NCBI GenBank assembly: GCA_964574215.1 | Contig: CAZNLR010000002.1 | Coordinates: 132,048 to 196,047, forward strand | Reading direction: 5' to 3' | DNA from: GCA-2725625 sp964574215 | GTDB taxonomy: Bacteria > Pseudomonadota > Alphaproteobacteria > Rhodospirillales > UBA2165 | Length of the DNA stretch: 64,000 nucleotides | In this document: positions 17,603-25,414 of the stretch, one piece after another | How the letters are laid out: each line of letters begins with the position of its first letter | How positions within the stretch are numbered: position 1 is the first letter of the stretch | The notes under the pieces: generated by a model | The model's input: the letters and a program-made list of their open reading frames with translations, nothing else | Database searches by the model: none | Told to the model about the DNA's origin: nothing | Made by a program: the position numbers and the translations under genes

Positions 17603-18766
17603 ATGGAGATTTCAAAGGGTGCAATAAACGGGACTTTAAATGCCGGCGAGATAGCGATGCTCGGCCGGGAGGAACCGTTGCGCCTCGACTGCGGGGTCGA
17701 ATTTGCCAATTTCGATGTGGCCTACCAAACCTATGGACAACTAAACAACGACAAATCCAACGCTGTTTTGGTCTGCCACGCCTTGACCGGGGATCAATTT
17801 GTGGCGGAAAACCACCCGGTGACCGGTAAACCGGGTTGGTGGGAAACCGTTATCGGGCCGGGTAAGTTGCTGGATACTAATCGGTTTTTCATTATCTGTT
17901 CCAATATTCTGGGTGGCTGTATGGGGACCATTGGGCCCAAGGAGATAAATCCGGATACGGACCGGCCATGGGGATTGGATTTTCCGGTAATCACCATTGC
18001 CGACATGGTGCGGGCCCAGGCGCTGCTGTTGGATCATTTGGGTATCGAGCGTCTGTTTTGTGTGCTTGGCGGCTCCATGGGCGGCATGCAGGTCTTGGAA
18101 TGGGCAGCGGCCTATCCGGAGCGGGTGTTTTCCGCCGTACCCATCGCCACCGCGGCCCATCACTCGGCGCAGAACATCGCCTTCCATGAAGTCGGCCGTC
18201 AAGCCATTATGGCGGACCCCGAATGGCAGGGCGGCGCTTATTTGAACCAGGACAGTTCACCCCATCGCGGCCTGGCTATTGCACGCATGGTGGCTCACAT
18301 TACCTACCTGTCCGAACCGTCCCTGCATCGGAAATTCGGGCGGAAACTTCAGGACCGTGACGCCATCTCCTTCGGGTTCGATGCGGATTTTCAGGTGGAA
18401 AGCTATTTGCGTCATCAGGGCAGCACCTTTGTCGACCGGTTCGATGCCAATTCCTATCTCTACATTACCCGGGCGATGGATTATTTCGATCTGGCCGAGC
18501 GTCATGGCGGCGGTAAACTGGCGGAGGCGTTCCGAGGCACCGATACGCGGTTCTGCATCATATCCTTCACCAGCGATTGGCTCTATCCCACGTCGGAAAA
18601 CCGGCGCATCGTTCACGCCCTTAACGCGGTGGCGGCCAATGTCAGTTTTGCTGAAATCGAATCCGACAATGGTCACGATGCCTTCTTGCTGGATGAACCG
18701 GAATTTTGGAACGTGTTGTCGGGATTTATCGAGGGAGCGGCGGACCGTTATGGCCTTAAACGCTGA
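17603..18766 (+). CDS. metX: homoserine O-acetyltransferase
   Basis: An alpha/beta-hydrolase-fold enzyme that transfers the acetyl group of acetyl-CoA to homoserine, the first step committed to methionine. The nucleophile serine is in [14 protein letters not shown], with the Asp in SDWLYP and the His in [12 protein letters not shown]. The ATG at 17603 is chosen because the in-frame upstream TTG at 17558 lies inside the terminator T-run; GAGG sits just before the ATG. The length, 387 residues, matches the family. It is followed by metW after 18 bp, and both are controlled by the SAM-II leader. Confidence 0.95.
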   Translation: MEISKGAINGTLNAGEIAMLGREEPLRLDCGVEFANFDVAYQTYGQLNNDKSNAVLVCHALTGDQFVAENHPVTGKPGWWETVIGPGKLLDTNRFFIICSNILGGCMGTIGPKEINPDTDRPWGLDFPVITIADMVRAQALLLDHLGIERLFCVLGGSMGGMQVLEWAAAYPERVFSAVPIATAAHHSAQNIAFHEVGRQAIMADPEWQGGAYLNQDSSPHRGLAIARMVAHITYLSEPSLHRKFGRKLQDRDAISFGFDADFQVESYLRHQGSTFVDRFDANSYLYITRAMDYFDLAERHGGGKLAEAFRGTDTRFCIISFTSDWLYPTSENRRIVHALNAVAANVSFAEIESDNGHDAFLLDEPEFWNVLSGFIEGAADRYGLKR

Positions 18767-18784
18767 TATTGCGGGGACACGGCG

Positions 18785-19420
18785 ATGATGATGGCCGAAA
18801 GCCAAAAAAAGGCCATTCGCGTCGATCTTCAGTTGATCGCCGATATGGTCGAGCCGGGCTGCCGTCTATTGGATATCGGCTGCGGCGACGGCGAGTTGCT
18901 GGACTACCTGCTGCATGAAAAGCAGGTGGACGGGCGCGGCATCGAACTCAGTACTGAAGGCGTGAACGCCTGTGTCTCGACCGGACTGTCGGTTATCCAG
19001 GGGGATGCCGACACGGATTTAAACGACTATCCCGATCAGGCTTTCGACTATGTGGTGCTGAGTCAAACCCTTCAGGCGACCATGGCGCCCCGGGATGTGC
19101 TGGAGAATCTGGTGCGCATCGGCAAACACGCCATCGTCTCATTCCCCAATTTCGCCTATTGGCGGGTGCGGACACATTTATTGTTGGCCGGAAAAATGCC
19201 GCGCACCAATTCACTGCCCTATCAGTGGTACGACACGCCCAATATTCATTTCTGCACCATCAAGGACTTCGTGGCCTTGTGTAGGGAAATCGACGTAACC
19301 GTGGAGCGCAGTATGGCGCTCAATCACTTCGGCATGCCGCGGCGTATCGGTTCCAGTATGTTCCTCACCAACTGGATGGGCGAACAGGCGGTGTTTCTGC
19401 TCAAAAAAAATAATTTTTGA
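18785..19420 (+). CDS. metW: methionine biosynthesis protein MetW
   Basis: A 211-residue class I methyltransferase-fold protein with the SAM-site motif LLDIGCGDGELLDYL near residue 35. The later segments VLSQTLQAT and FPNFAYWRVR are typical of MetW. It is almost always paired with metX and is thought to support MetX activity in proteobacteria. Start ATG 18785 or 18788. It converges on the methyltransferase gene 40 bp downstream. Confidence 0.95.
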   Translation: MMMAESQKKAIRVDLQLIADMVEPGCRLLDIGCGDGELLDYLLHEKQVDGRGIELSTEGVNACVSTGLSVIQGDADTDLNDYPDQAFDYVVLSQTLQATMAPRDVLENLVRIGKHAIVSFPNFAYWRVRTHLLLAGKMPRTNSLPYQWYDTPNIHFCTIKDFVALCREIDVTVERSMALNHFGMPRRIGSSMFLTNWMGEQAVFLLKKNNF

Positions 19421-19461
19421 GTCTCGATTGCCCCTCCCCCGGCAACTGAGGAGCAAATAAA

Positions 19462-20175
19462 CTATTCGTTCGTCACCGTAATATATTTACGGCTGCGGGC
19501 CGCCTCTAAGCCCGGGGTGGCGGCATAGATTTGTTTGCTGGCCTCGATGGAAACCACGCCGCCGACGGCGCCGAACCAACGGGTGCCCACATTTTCCCAG
19601 GCGGGCGCCGAGGATATCAGCATGCGTGATTTGCCGGGCGGCACGAATAGGGCCGCCCGTGACGCGATGGGCGTGAACATGGAATCCCGCAACAGCCGGG
19701 TCAGTTGGGACTGTGAATAGGGCCGCCCGTAGCCGAACGGCGTCCGTTCCAACCGGGCCCAAATGCCCCTGCGGTTGGGCACGATGACGATCAGACGGCC
19801 GCTGCCCGACAGTACCCGCCAAACCTCCCGCATCATCGGTCTGATCTGCTCGCTGAATTCCACCGTGTGGATCATAATCACCCGGTCGATGGAGTAGTCG
19901 GGCAGGGGCAGTTCCGCTTCGCCGCAAAGTAGGGTTTCGCTGGGGCCTTCGTTGGGCCAATGGAGCACGCCCTGGGAGGCCGGCATGGCGGCGACCATGC
20001 GGTTCGATTCCTGGCGGAAGGCATTCAGGTACGGCGTGGCGAACCCGAGCCCCAGGACGCTCATACCGGTAACGTCCGGCCAGACCGCGCGCAGATGGCG
20101 CCCGATCATCCGCCGCGCGACCCTGCCCAAGGGCGACGCATAAAAATCCCTTAAATCAACGACATCCAACCACAT
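19462..20175 (-). CDS. class I SAM-dependent methyltransferase
   Basis: A 237-residue protein with a modified class I methyltransferase core: motif I is SVLGLGFATPYLNAF, the acidic post-I and motif II area is ELPLPDYSIDRVIMIHTVEF, and WRVLSGSGRLIVIVPN is motif III. It belongs to the conserved alphaproteobacterial group found next to metX-metW or hydroxyacylglutathione hydrolase genes. The substrate is unknown. The start is ATG at 20175, with an upstream intergenic region that carries repeat copy B. Confidence 0.88.
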   Translation of the reverse strand: MWLDVVDLRDFYASPLGRVARRMIGRHLRAVWPDVTGMSVLGLGFATPYLNAFRQESNRMVAAMPASQGVLHWPNEGPSETLLCGEAELPLPDYSIDRVIMIHTVEFSEQIRPMMREVWRVLSGSGRLIVIVPNRRGIWARLERTPFGYGRPYSQSQLTRLLRDSMFTPIASRAALFVPPGKSRMLISSAPAWENVGTRWFGAVGGVVSIEASKQIYAATPGLEAARSRKYITVTNE

Positions 20176-20217
20176 AACAGATAGAACTTATCACACTCGC
20201 AACTGATTTCAGCAAAT

Positions 20218-20271
20218 GGTTAATTTATCGACAGTCGATTAATTAAGGAAGTTGTGAAAGTGTGTGAATAA
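20218..20271. repeat. dispersed palindromic repeat, copy B
   Basis: This shares about 46 of 53 bases with the first half of copy A: GGTTAATTTATCGAC, then GTCGAT, AATTAA, GAAG and GTGAAT blocks in the same order. Its palindrome centre differs by one base (A for T). A weaker inverted pair (CACACTCGCAAC at about 20191 and GTTGTGAAAGTGTG at 20251) extends the symmetry. It lies between divergent genes. Confidence 0.75.
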
Positions 20272-20302
20272 GGTACTGGGTACCTTGCTTGGAGGAGGGG
20301 TT

Positions 20303-20755
20303 ATGTCTGAAGATAAAACCAATTCCGCGGACGACCTAATCGCCCGGCTGGAATTGGAGGCGCATCCAGAAGGTGGGTGTTATCGGGAAATCTACCGGGA
20401 TCTACCCCAGGACGGTGGCCGGGGCGCAGCTACATCCATCTATTTTATGCTGCAGGCAGGAGAAGTCTCGGCCTGGCATCGGGTGGATGCGGTTGAAATG
20501 TGGCACCACTATGCCGGTGCGCCCTTGGCCTTGACCATCGGTGAAGAAGGCAGGGAGGTCGAAGAACACGTATTGGGGACCGATTTCAGCGGCGGCCAAA
20601 GGCCCTTTGCCGTGGTGCCGGCGGATGCCTGGCAATCGGCCCGTAGCCTTGGCGACTGGACGCTGGTGGGCTGTACCGTTGCTCCGGCTTTTTCGTTTGA
20701 CGGGTTCGAGATGGCGCCGCCCGATTGGAGGCCTTCCAGTGGGAAATCCGACTGA
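20303..20755 (+). CDS. cupin domain protein, DUF985 family
   Basis: A 150-residue cupin-5/DUF985 protein. The N-terminal LELEAHPEGGCYREIYRD and the metal-site region SAWHRVDAVEMWHHYAG are characteristic. The small single-domain size fits. The start at ATG 20303 is set by the strong GGAGGAGGGG site directly upstream; the in-frame GTG at 20264 lies inside the repeat and has no ribosome site. Function of the family is not settled (a sugar-epimerase-like fold). It ends exactly where the convergent SUMF1-like gene ends. Confidence 0.9.
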   Translation: MSEDKTNSADDLIARLELEAHPEGGCYREIYRDLPQDGGRGAATSIYFMLQAGEVSAWHRVDAVEMWHHYAGAPLALTIGEEGREVEEHVLGTDFSGGQRPFAVVPADAWQSARSLGDWTLVGCTVAPAFSFDGFEMAPPDWRPSSGKSD

Positions 20756-21604
20756 CTATTCGATTTCGCGGAACGCCCGGAAGCCGATAAAATAGCTGAA
20801 AATGCGGATGTCGTTGCGGGCCCGCGAAGCCGAACGGGAGACTTTGGAAAGATAATACCAGGCGCCCCCCCTTACCACCCGGCTGAGGCATTTCTTGGTG
20901 ATTTTCGGTAACCCTTCTTGGGGCAGATTGTTCAGGCTGGTGCTCCAACAGTCGGAAACATGTTCCAAGACATTGCCGTGAACGTCATATAGTCCCCAGG
21001 GATTGGGCTTGAAGGAACCGACCGGTGCCGATTTAACACCCGACCATTCGGTGCCGCAGCCCCGGCAATTGGCCGCACCGGGAAGCATATCGTCACCCCA
21101 CCAATATTCGGTTTTCGAGCCCGCCCGGGCGGCGTATTCCCATTCGGCTTCCGAGGGCAGGCGATAGGTATGGCCGGTTTTTTTGCTGATCCAGCCCATA
21201 TACTCCCAGACGTCGTCATGGGTGACGTTCATCACCGGACGCTTACCGCGGCCCCAGTCCCGGTCGAACGGTTTTTTGGTGCAGCCGCCGTCGGCATGAC
21301 AGGCGTCCCACTCGTTAAAAGTAATTTCGTATCGGCTGACCGCCAAAGGCCGGGGAATGACGACCTCGGTCACAGGCAGTTCGCGTTTTTTGCCCTTGGT
21401 GGAACCCATGCGGAACGTGCCGGCGGGAATGACGATCATCTCGGGGCAGGCATCGCAGTCTCTGAAAATGTCACCCGGCCTCAGGCGCTTGGATTGGTCG
21501 AGACTGTTTCCGGCGACAGGTAATGTTATCGAGAATAGTCCGGCCAAAAATACGACAGCTGAAGCGATTATCCGGATCGATCCGTAAAGGTAAAAGCGAT
21601 TCAT
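20756..21604 (-). CDS. SUMF1/formylglycine-generating-enzyme-like secreted protein
   Basis: A 282-residue exported protein. From ATG 21604 it has a signal peptide (MNRFYLYGSIRIIASAVVFL), which is why this start is preferred to 21655. The FGE-sulfatase domain follows: MIVIPAGTFRMGS, YRLPSEAEWEYAARAG, NPWGLYDVHGNVLEHVSD and the RVVRGGAWYY block. The cysteine pair that carries out formylglycine oxidation in true FGE is absent: the C-terminal RSASRARNDIRIFSYFIGFRA has no Cys. So it is probably a binding or structural member, not an oxidase. A CDAC pair near the N-terminus and a CRGCG may form disulphides. Confidence 0.88.
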   Translation of the reverse strand: MNRFYLYGSIRIIASAVVFLAGLFSITLPVAGNSLDQSKRLRPGDIFRDCDACPEMIVIPAGTFRMGSTKGKKRELPVTEVVIPRPLAVSRYEITFNEWDACHADGGCTKKPFDRDWGRGKRPVMNVTHDDVWEYMGWISKKTGHTYRLPSEAEWEYAARAGSKTEYWWGDDMLPGAANCRGCGTEWSGVKSAPVGSFKPNPWGLYDVHGNVLEHVSDCWSTSLNNLPQEGLPKITKKCLSRVVRGGAWYYLSKVSRSASRARNDIRIFSYFIGFRAFREIE

Positions 21605-21696
21605 AAATTTGGCCCCGTTGCGGTCTGCCATAGAAATAGCACTCAACAGGGCCAAAATTAAGGCAAGTAGGCCTAATTTACAAATAGACCGATAAT

Positions 21697-22725
21697 TTAA
21701 GCGTCGACCGTCCAGGTGGGTCCGCTCCGAAGCAGCGTGTCCAAATCGGCGCCCGGCGATTTCTTAACGACATCATCGATCTGGTCATGCACCGCCCGCT
21801 CATATGTCGGCGCCGGATTGCAATAGAGAACGCCTATGGCCACCGGGAAATGGGGCGGCTGCATGTGGGCCAGCAACGTCGCCATCATTTTATTGGTCTC
21901 GTCGTGAACCAAAATATCACCGACCGGCAGGCCACCCTCGCCGACGGTGACCACTTCCAGTTCGATCCGGCCGGGTTTCATGCGCAGGCCTTTGGAATTC
22001 TCCTTGCCGAAAAGCAGCGGTTTGCCGTGTTCGACCATCAACTGCATGTCACCGGCGATGCCTTTTTCCGTGAAGTGGTCAAAAACGCCGTCGTTATAAA
22101 CCACACAGTTCTGGAAGACTTCGACGAAAGAAGCGCCTTTGTGCTCTTTGGCCCGTTTTAGAATTTCCGGCAAGACCTTGACCTGGGAATCGATCCCCCT
22201 GGCGACGAAATGGGCATCGCAACCCAGCGCGAACTCGGTCGCCGATACGGGATTGTCGATCGACCCCGTCGGCGTCGATGGCGAGCGCGTGCCCATCCGG
22301 GACGTCGGAGAATACTGGCCCTTGGTCAGGCCGTAAATTTCGTTGTTGTGCAGGATGTATTGCAGATCGACATTGCGCCGCAATACATGCATCAAATGAT
22401 TGCCGCCGATGGACAAAGCGTCGCCGTCACCGGAAATCACCCAAATGTCGAGATCCGGATTGGCCAGTTTGGTGCCGGTGGCAACGGCGGCGGCCCTGCC
22501 GTGGATGGTATGAAAGCCGTAGGTCGACATGTAATAGGGAAAACGGGAAGCGCAGCCGATGCCCGAGATAAACACGGTTTTTTCCAATGGCGCCTGCATA
22601 TCCGCCAGAGCCTTCTGCATGGACCGGACGATGGCGTAATCGCCGCAGCCCGGACACCAGCGGACTTCCTGATCCGACGCGTAATCTTTGGGGGCAAATT
22701 TTTCGGGAGGGGTGGCGATGTTCAT
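21697..22725 (-). CDS. korB: 2-oxoacid:ferredoxin oxidoreductase, beta subunit
   Basis: The TPP- and Fe-S-binding beta subunit (342 residues) of a 2-oxoacid:ferredoxin oxidoreductase, most like 2-oxoglutarate oxidoreductase. Cys ligands for one 4Fe-4S cluster are visible in RWCPGCGDYA and GIGCASRFPYY, with another in the FQNCVVYN segment. The TPP motif runs from SGDGDALSIGGNH to NNEIYGLTKGQ. The gene starts 1 bp after the alpha subunit stop. The enzyme couples oxidative decarboxylation of 2-oxoglutarate to ferredoxin and can work in reverse. Confidence 0.93.
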   Translation of the reverse strand: MNIATPPEKFAPKDYASDQEVRWCPGCGDYAIVRSMQKALADMQAPLEKTVFISGIGCASRFPYYMSTYGFHTIHGRAAAVATGTKLANPDLDIWVISGDGDALSIGGNHLMHVLRRNVDLQYILHNNEIYGLTKGQYSPTSRMGTRSPSTPTGSIDNPVSATEFALGCDAHFVARGIDSQVKVLPEILKRAKEHKGASFVEVFQNCVVYNDGVFDHFTEKGIAGDMQLMVEHGKPLLFGKENSKGLRMKPGRIELEVVTVGEGGLPVGDILVHDETNKMMATLLAHMQPPHFPVAIGVLYCNPAPTYERAVHDQIDDVVKKSPGADLDTLLRSGPTWTVDA

Positions 22726-22726
22726 G

Positions 22727-24604
22727 TTACTTCTCCAAATATTCGCGGATGGCCTCTTCGACTTCGGAGACCTTAAACGGCTTGCCCGAGACTTTATTCA
22801 GTCCCTTGGCGTCGATTAAAAACTTATCGCGGATGACCGTGATCAGCTGACCGGTATTCATTTCCGGAATGAGGACGGTTTTGAAGTTATTCAACAGTTC
22901 CTCAAGGTTGCCCGGCATCGGCCAGATATGGCGGATGTGGATATGGGATACGCTGTGGCCGTCCGCCTGGACTTTCTGCACGGCGCGTGAAATGGGGCCA
23001 AAGGTCGATCCCCAGCCGACCACGGCAATGTCGCCGCTATCTTCGCCGCGGGCGACGTCTTGGTCCGGAATGTCCTTGGCGATGCCGTTGATTTTGGCCT
23101 TGCGGACGTCGGTCATTTTTTGATGGTTGTCGGCATCGTAGGACAGGTTGCCGGTCTCATAGGATTTTTCGATACCGCCGACCCGGTGCTCAAGGCCCGG
23201 CGTGCCGGGAACCGCCCATGTCCGGGCCAGGGATTCCTCGTCCCTGATGGAAGGATGGAACCCTTCCGGGTCCTGATGGAATTCCACCGGAAAGGCTTCG
23301 ATTTCCGAGACGTCCGGAATAAGCCACGGTTCGGATGCATTGGCGAGGTAGCCGTCCATCAGCATGATGACCGGGGTCATATATTTGGTGGCGATGCGGC
23401 AGGACTCGATGGCGACGTTGAAACAATCCGCCGGCGAGCGTGCCGAAATGACGGGCAGGGGCGCGTCGCCGTTGCGGCCGTAGACCGCCTGATACAAGTC
23501 CGATTGCTCTGTCTTGGTGGGCAGGCCGGTCGACGGTCCGGCCCGTTGTACGTTGACCAGCACGAGCGGCAGTTCCACGGATATGGCCAATCCAATTGCT
23601 TCCGACTTCAAGGCGACACCCGGTCCCGAGGTCGCTGTCACGCCCAAGGTGCCGGCATAGGAGGCACCGATGGCGGCGCAGGCGGCGGCAATTTCGTCCT
23701 CGGCCTGAAAAGTGACGACCCCGAAATCCTTCATTTTGGAAAGATTATGCAAAACGGCGGTGGCCGGTGTAATCGGATAGCCGCAGAATGTCATCGCCAG
23801 ATCGGCTTTTTGCGCCCCGGCGACCAATCCCCAGGAGGTCGATTCCATGCCGGTCACGGTACGGTACAAGCCGGGTTCAATATCTGCGGGGGCAACCTTG
23901 TAAACGGTCGTCTCACCGGAAATTTCCGACGTATCACCAAATATATGACCGGCATTTACCGCCGCGATATTAGCATCGGCGATTTCCTGGCGTTTGGCGA
24001 ACTTTTGATTGAGCCAGTCGATGGTCGGCTGGCGGTCTCGGTCGTACAGCCAATAGATCAATCCCAGCGTCCACATGTTTTTGCAGCGGGCGCCTTCTTT
24101 TTGGGTCAAGCCATGGGGTTTGACGGCTTCAAGGGTGGCTTTGGTGATGTCGACGGCAATCACCTTGTAAGCGTCAAGGCTGCCATCCTCCAGAGGATTT
24201 TCTTCATAGCCGGCTTTCTTGAGATTGCGGTCGGTAAAGGCACCCGTGTCGGCGACGATCAAACCGCCCCGGTTGAGGTCGACCAAATTGACCTTCAGCG
24301 CCGCCGGATTGAGAACCACCAAGACGTCCGGCGCGTCGCCGGCGGTTCTGATTTCACGCGAACCGAAATGAATCTGAAATGCCGATACGCCGAAAGTCGT
24401 GCCCGCAGGGGCTCTGATTTCAGCCGGAAAATCGGGAAAGGTTGAAAGATCATTGCCGGCCAAAGCCGTTGTCAGAGTGAATTGACCGCCGGTGATTTGA
24501 ATGCCATCACCTGAATCTCCGGCAAATCGAACAACAACGTCTTCGACTTCTTCGCGGATTACTTCGTTTACCGCGACGCCTGCCGTGCCTTCCATACGCT
24601 TCAC
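22727..24604 (-). CDS. korA: 2-oxoacid:ferredoxin oxidoreductase, fused gamma-alpha subunit
   Basis: A 625-residue subunit. The N-terminal gamma-type domain (residues about 20-200) opens with VVVRFAGDSGDGIQITGG, followed by the alpha/pyrimidine domain with GNDA-like substrate-site region FCGYPITPATAVLHNLSK and QAEDEIAAACAAIGASYAG. The TSGPGVALKSEAIGLA segment is typical of the family. Together with korB it forms the complete two-gene enzyme. In an aerobic alphaproteobacterium it may run alongside or replace the 2-oxoglutarate dehydrogenase complex and supply reduced ferredoxin. Confidence 0.93.
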   Translation of the reverse strand: MKRMEGTAGVAVNEVIREEVEDVVVRFAGDSGDGIQITGGQFTLTTALAGNDLSTFPDFPAEIRAPAGTTFGVSAFQIHFGSREIRTAGDAPDVLVVLNPAALKVNLVDLNRGGLIVADTGAFTDRNLKKAGYEENPLEDGSLDAYKVIAVDITKATLEAVKPHGLTQKEGARCKNMWTLGLIYWLYDRDRQPTIDWLNQKFAKRQEIADANIAAVNAGHIFGDTSEISGETTVYKVAPADIEPGLYRTVTGMESTSWGLVAGAQKADLAMTFCGYPITPATAVLHNLSKMKDFGVVTFQAEDEIAAACAAIGASYAGTLGVTATSGPGVALKSEAIGLAISVELPLVLVNVQRAGPSTGLPTKTEQSDLYQAVYGRNGDAPLPVISARSPADCFNVAIESCRIATKYMTPVIMLMDGYLANASEPWLIPDVSEIEAFPVEFHQDPEGFHPSIRDEESLARTWAVPGTPGLEHRVGGIEKSYETGNLSYDADNHQKMTDVRKAKINGIAKDIPDQDVARGEDSGDIAVVGWGSTFGPISRAVQKVQADGHSVSHIHIRHIWPMPGNLEELLNNFKTVLIPEMNTGQLITVIRDKFLIDAKGLNKVSGKPFKVSEVEEAIREYLEK

Positions 24605-24883
24605 ACTCCTAAATTATATGCCGTATGATCTATCAGGGATCTAGCCAATTAATTTTTTGGCCCGGCTTAACTTCACAATAACGGTTCGGCGAATGAATCA
24701 CCGCGGTATTCAAATTTATGTCGAAGAGATTTCATTAGCCCCAGAACCGAACGCTAAAAACGGCGATTTTAATATCATACGAGCCACTATGCGGCAAACC
24801 ATCTGTGCACAAAATCATACTTTGAATTTGTATGACAAATCACGTCAATTTCGAGTGAACTGAAGAAGAAATTTTCTCAGGTT

Positions 24884-25399
24884 TTAGTCACTGCCTTTTT
24901 TGGCTAATAACCGAATATTTTCCTCTATAGAAGCGAATTCATCTACCACTGCCTGATAAATTTTTCTTTTAAATTCAACGGCGTATTCCGGAATATCTTC
25001 AAATGTAGTCCATTTCCAAGCGCTGAACTCGGGGTGTGCGACATCTTCCGGCGATATTTCCGACTCATCGCCTAAAAACTTCATGGCGAACCATTTCTGG
25101 GTCTGACCCCGGTAACGCCCCCGCCAGACCTTGCCGACCAAATCGGCAGGTAGATCATAGTTTAGCCAGCTCTTGGTCTCTCCCAGGATCTCGGCATTGG
25201 CGGTGCCGATCTCCTCTTTCAGTTCACGCAAAGCAGCATCTTTGGGCTCTTCGCCCTCATCGATGCCGCCCTGGGGCAACTGCCAGGCATCCTTCTTCAT
25301 GTCTATGCGTTGTGCAACAAAGACACGGCCCCGGGCGTCAAACAGGACAATCCCGACGCAGGGACGGTAGGGTAGTCGATCTATTTCTTCTGGGGTCAT
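24884..25399 (-). CDS. rppH: RNA pyrophosphohydrolase
   Basis: A 171-residue Nudix hydrolase that removes pyrophosphate from the 5' end of mRNAs and so starts their decay. The Nudix box is GGIDEGEEPKDAALRELKEE followed by IGT. The N-terminal YRPCVGIVLFDARGRVFVAQR and the WQLPQ before the box are typical of RppH. It is the last gene of the leftward block and starts 15 bp after the polysaccharide-deacetylase-like gene. Confidence 0.95.
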   Translation of the reverse strand: MTPEEIDRLPYRPCVGIVLFDARGRVFVAQRIDMKKDAWQLPQGGIDEGEEPKDAALRELKEEIGTANAEILGETKSWLNYDLPADLVGKVWRGRYRGQTQKWFAMKFLGDESEISPEDVAHPEFSAWKWTTFEDIPEYAVEFKRKIYQAVVDEFASIEENIRLLAKKGSD

Positions 25400-25414
25400 G
25401 GGCTTAACCGGTCG

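Noticed and set aside
23060..24445. 461-codon plus-strand ORF opposite korA
   Set aside because: Antisense shadow of a conserved enzyme gene.
24605..24883. 68-codon ORF from TTG 24657 in the gap between korA and rppH
   Set aside because: No ribosome site, no recognisable features and an AT-rich non-coding look.
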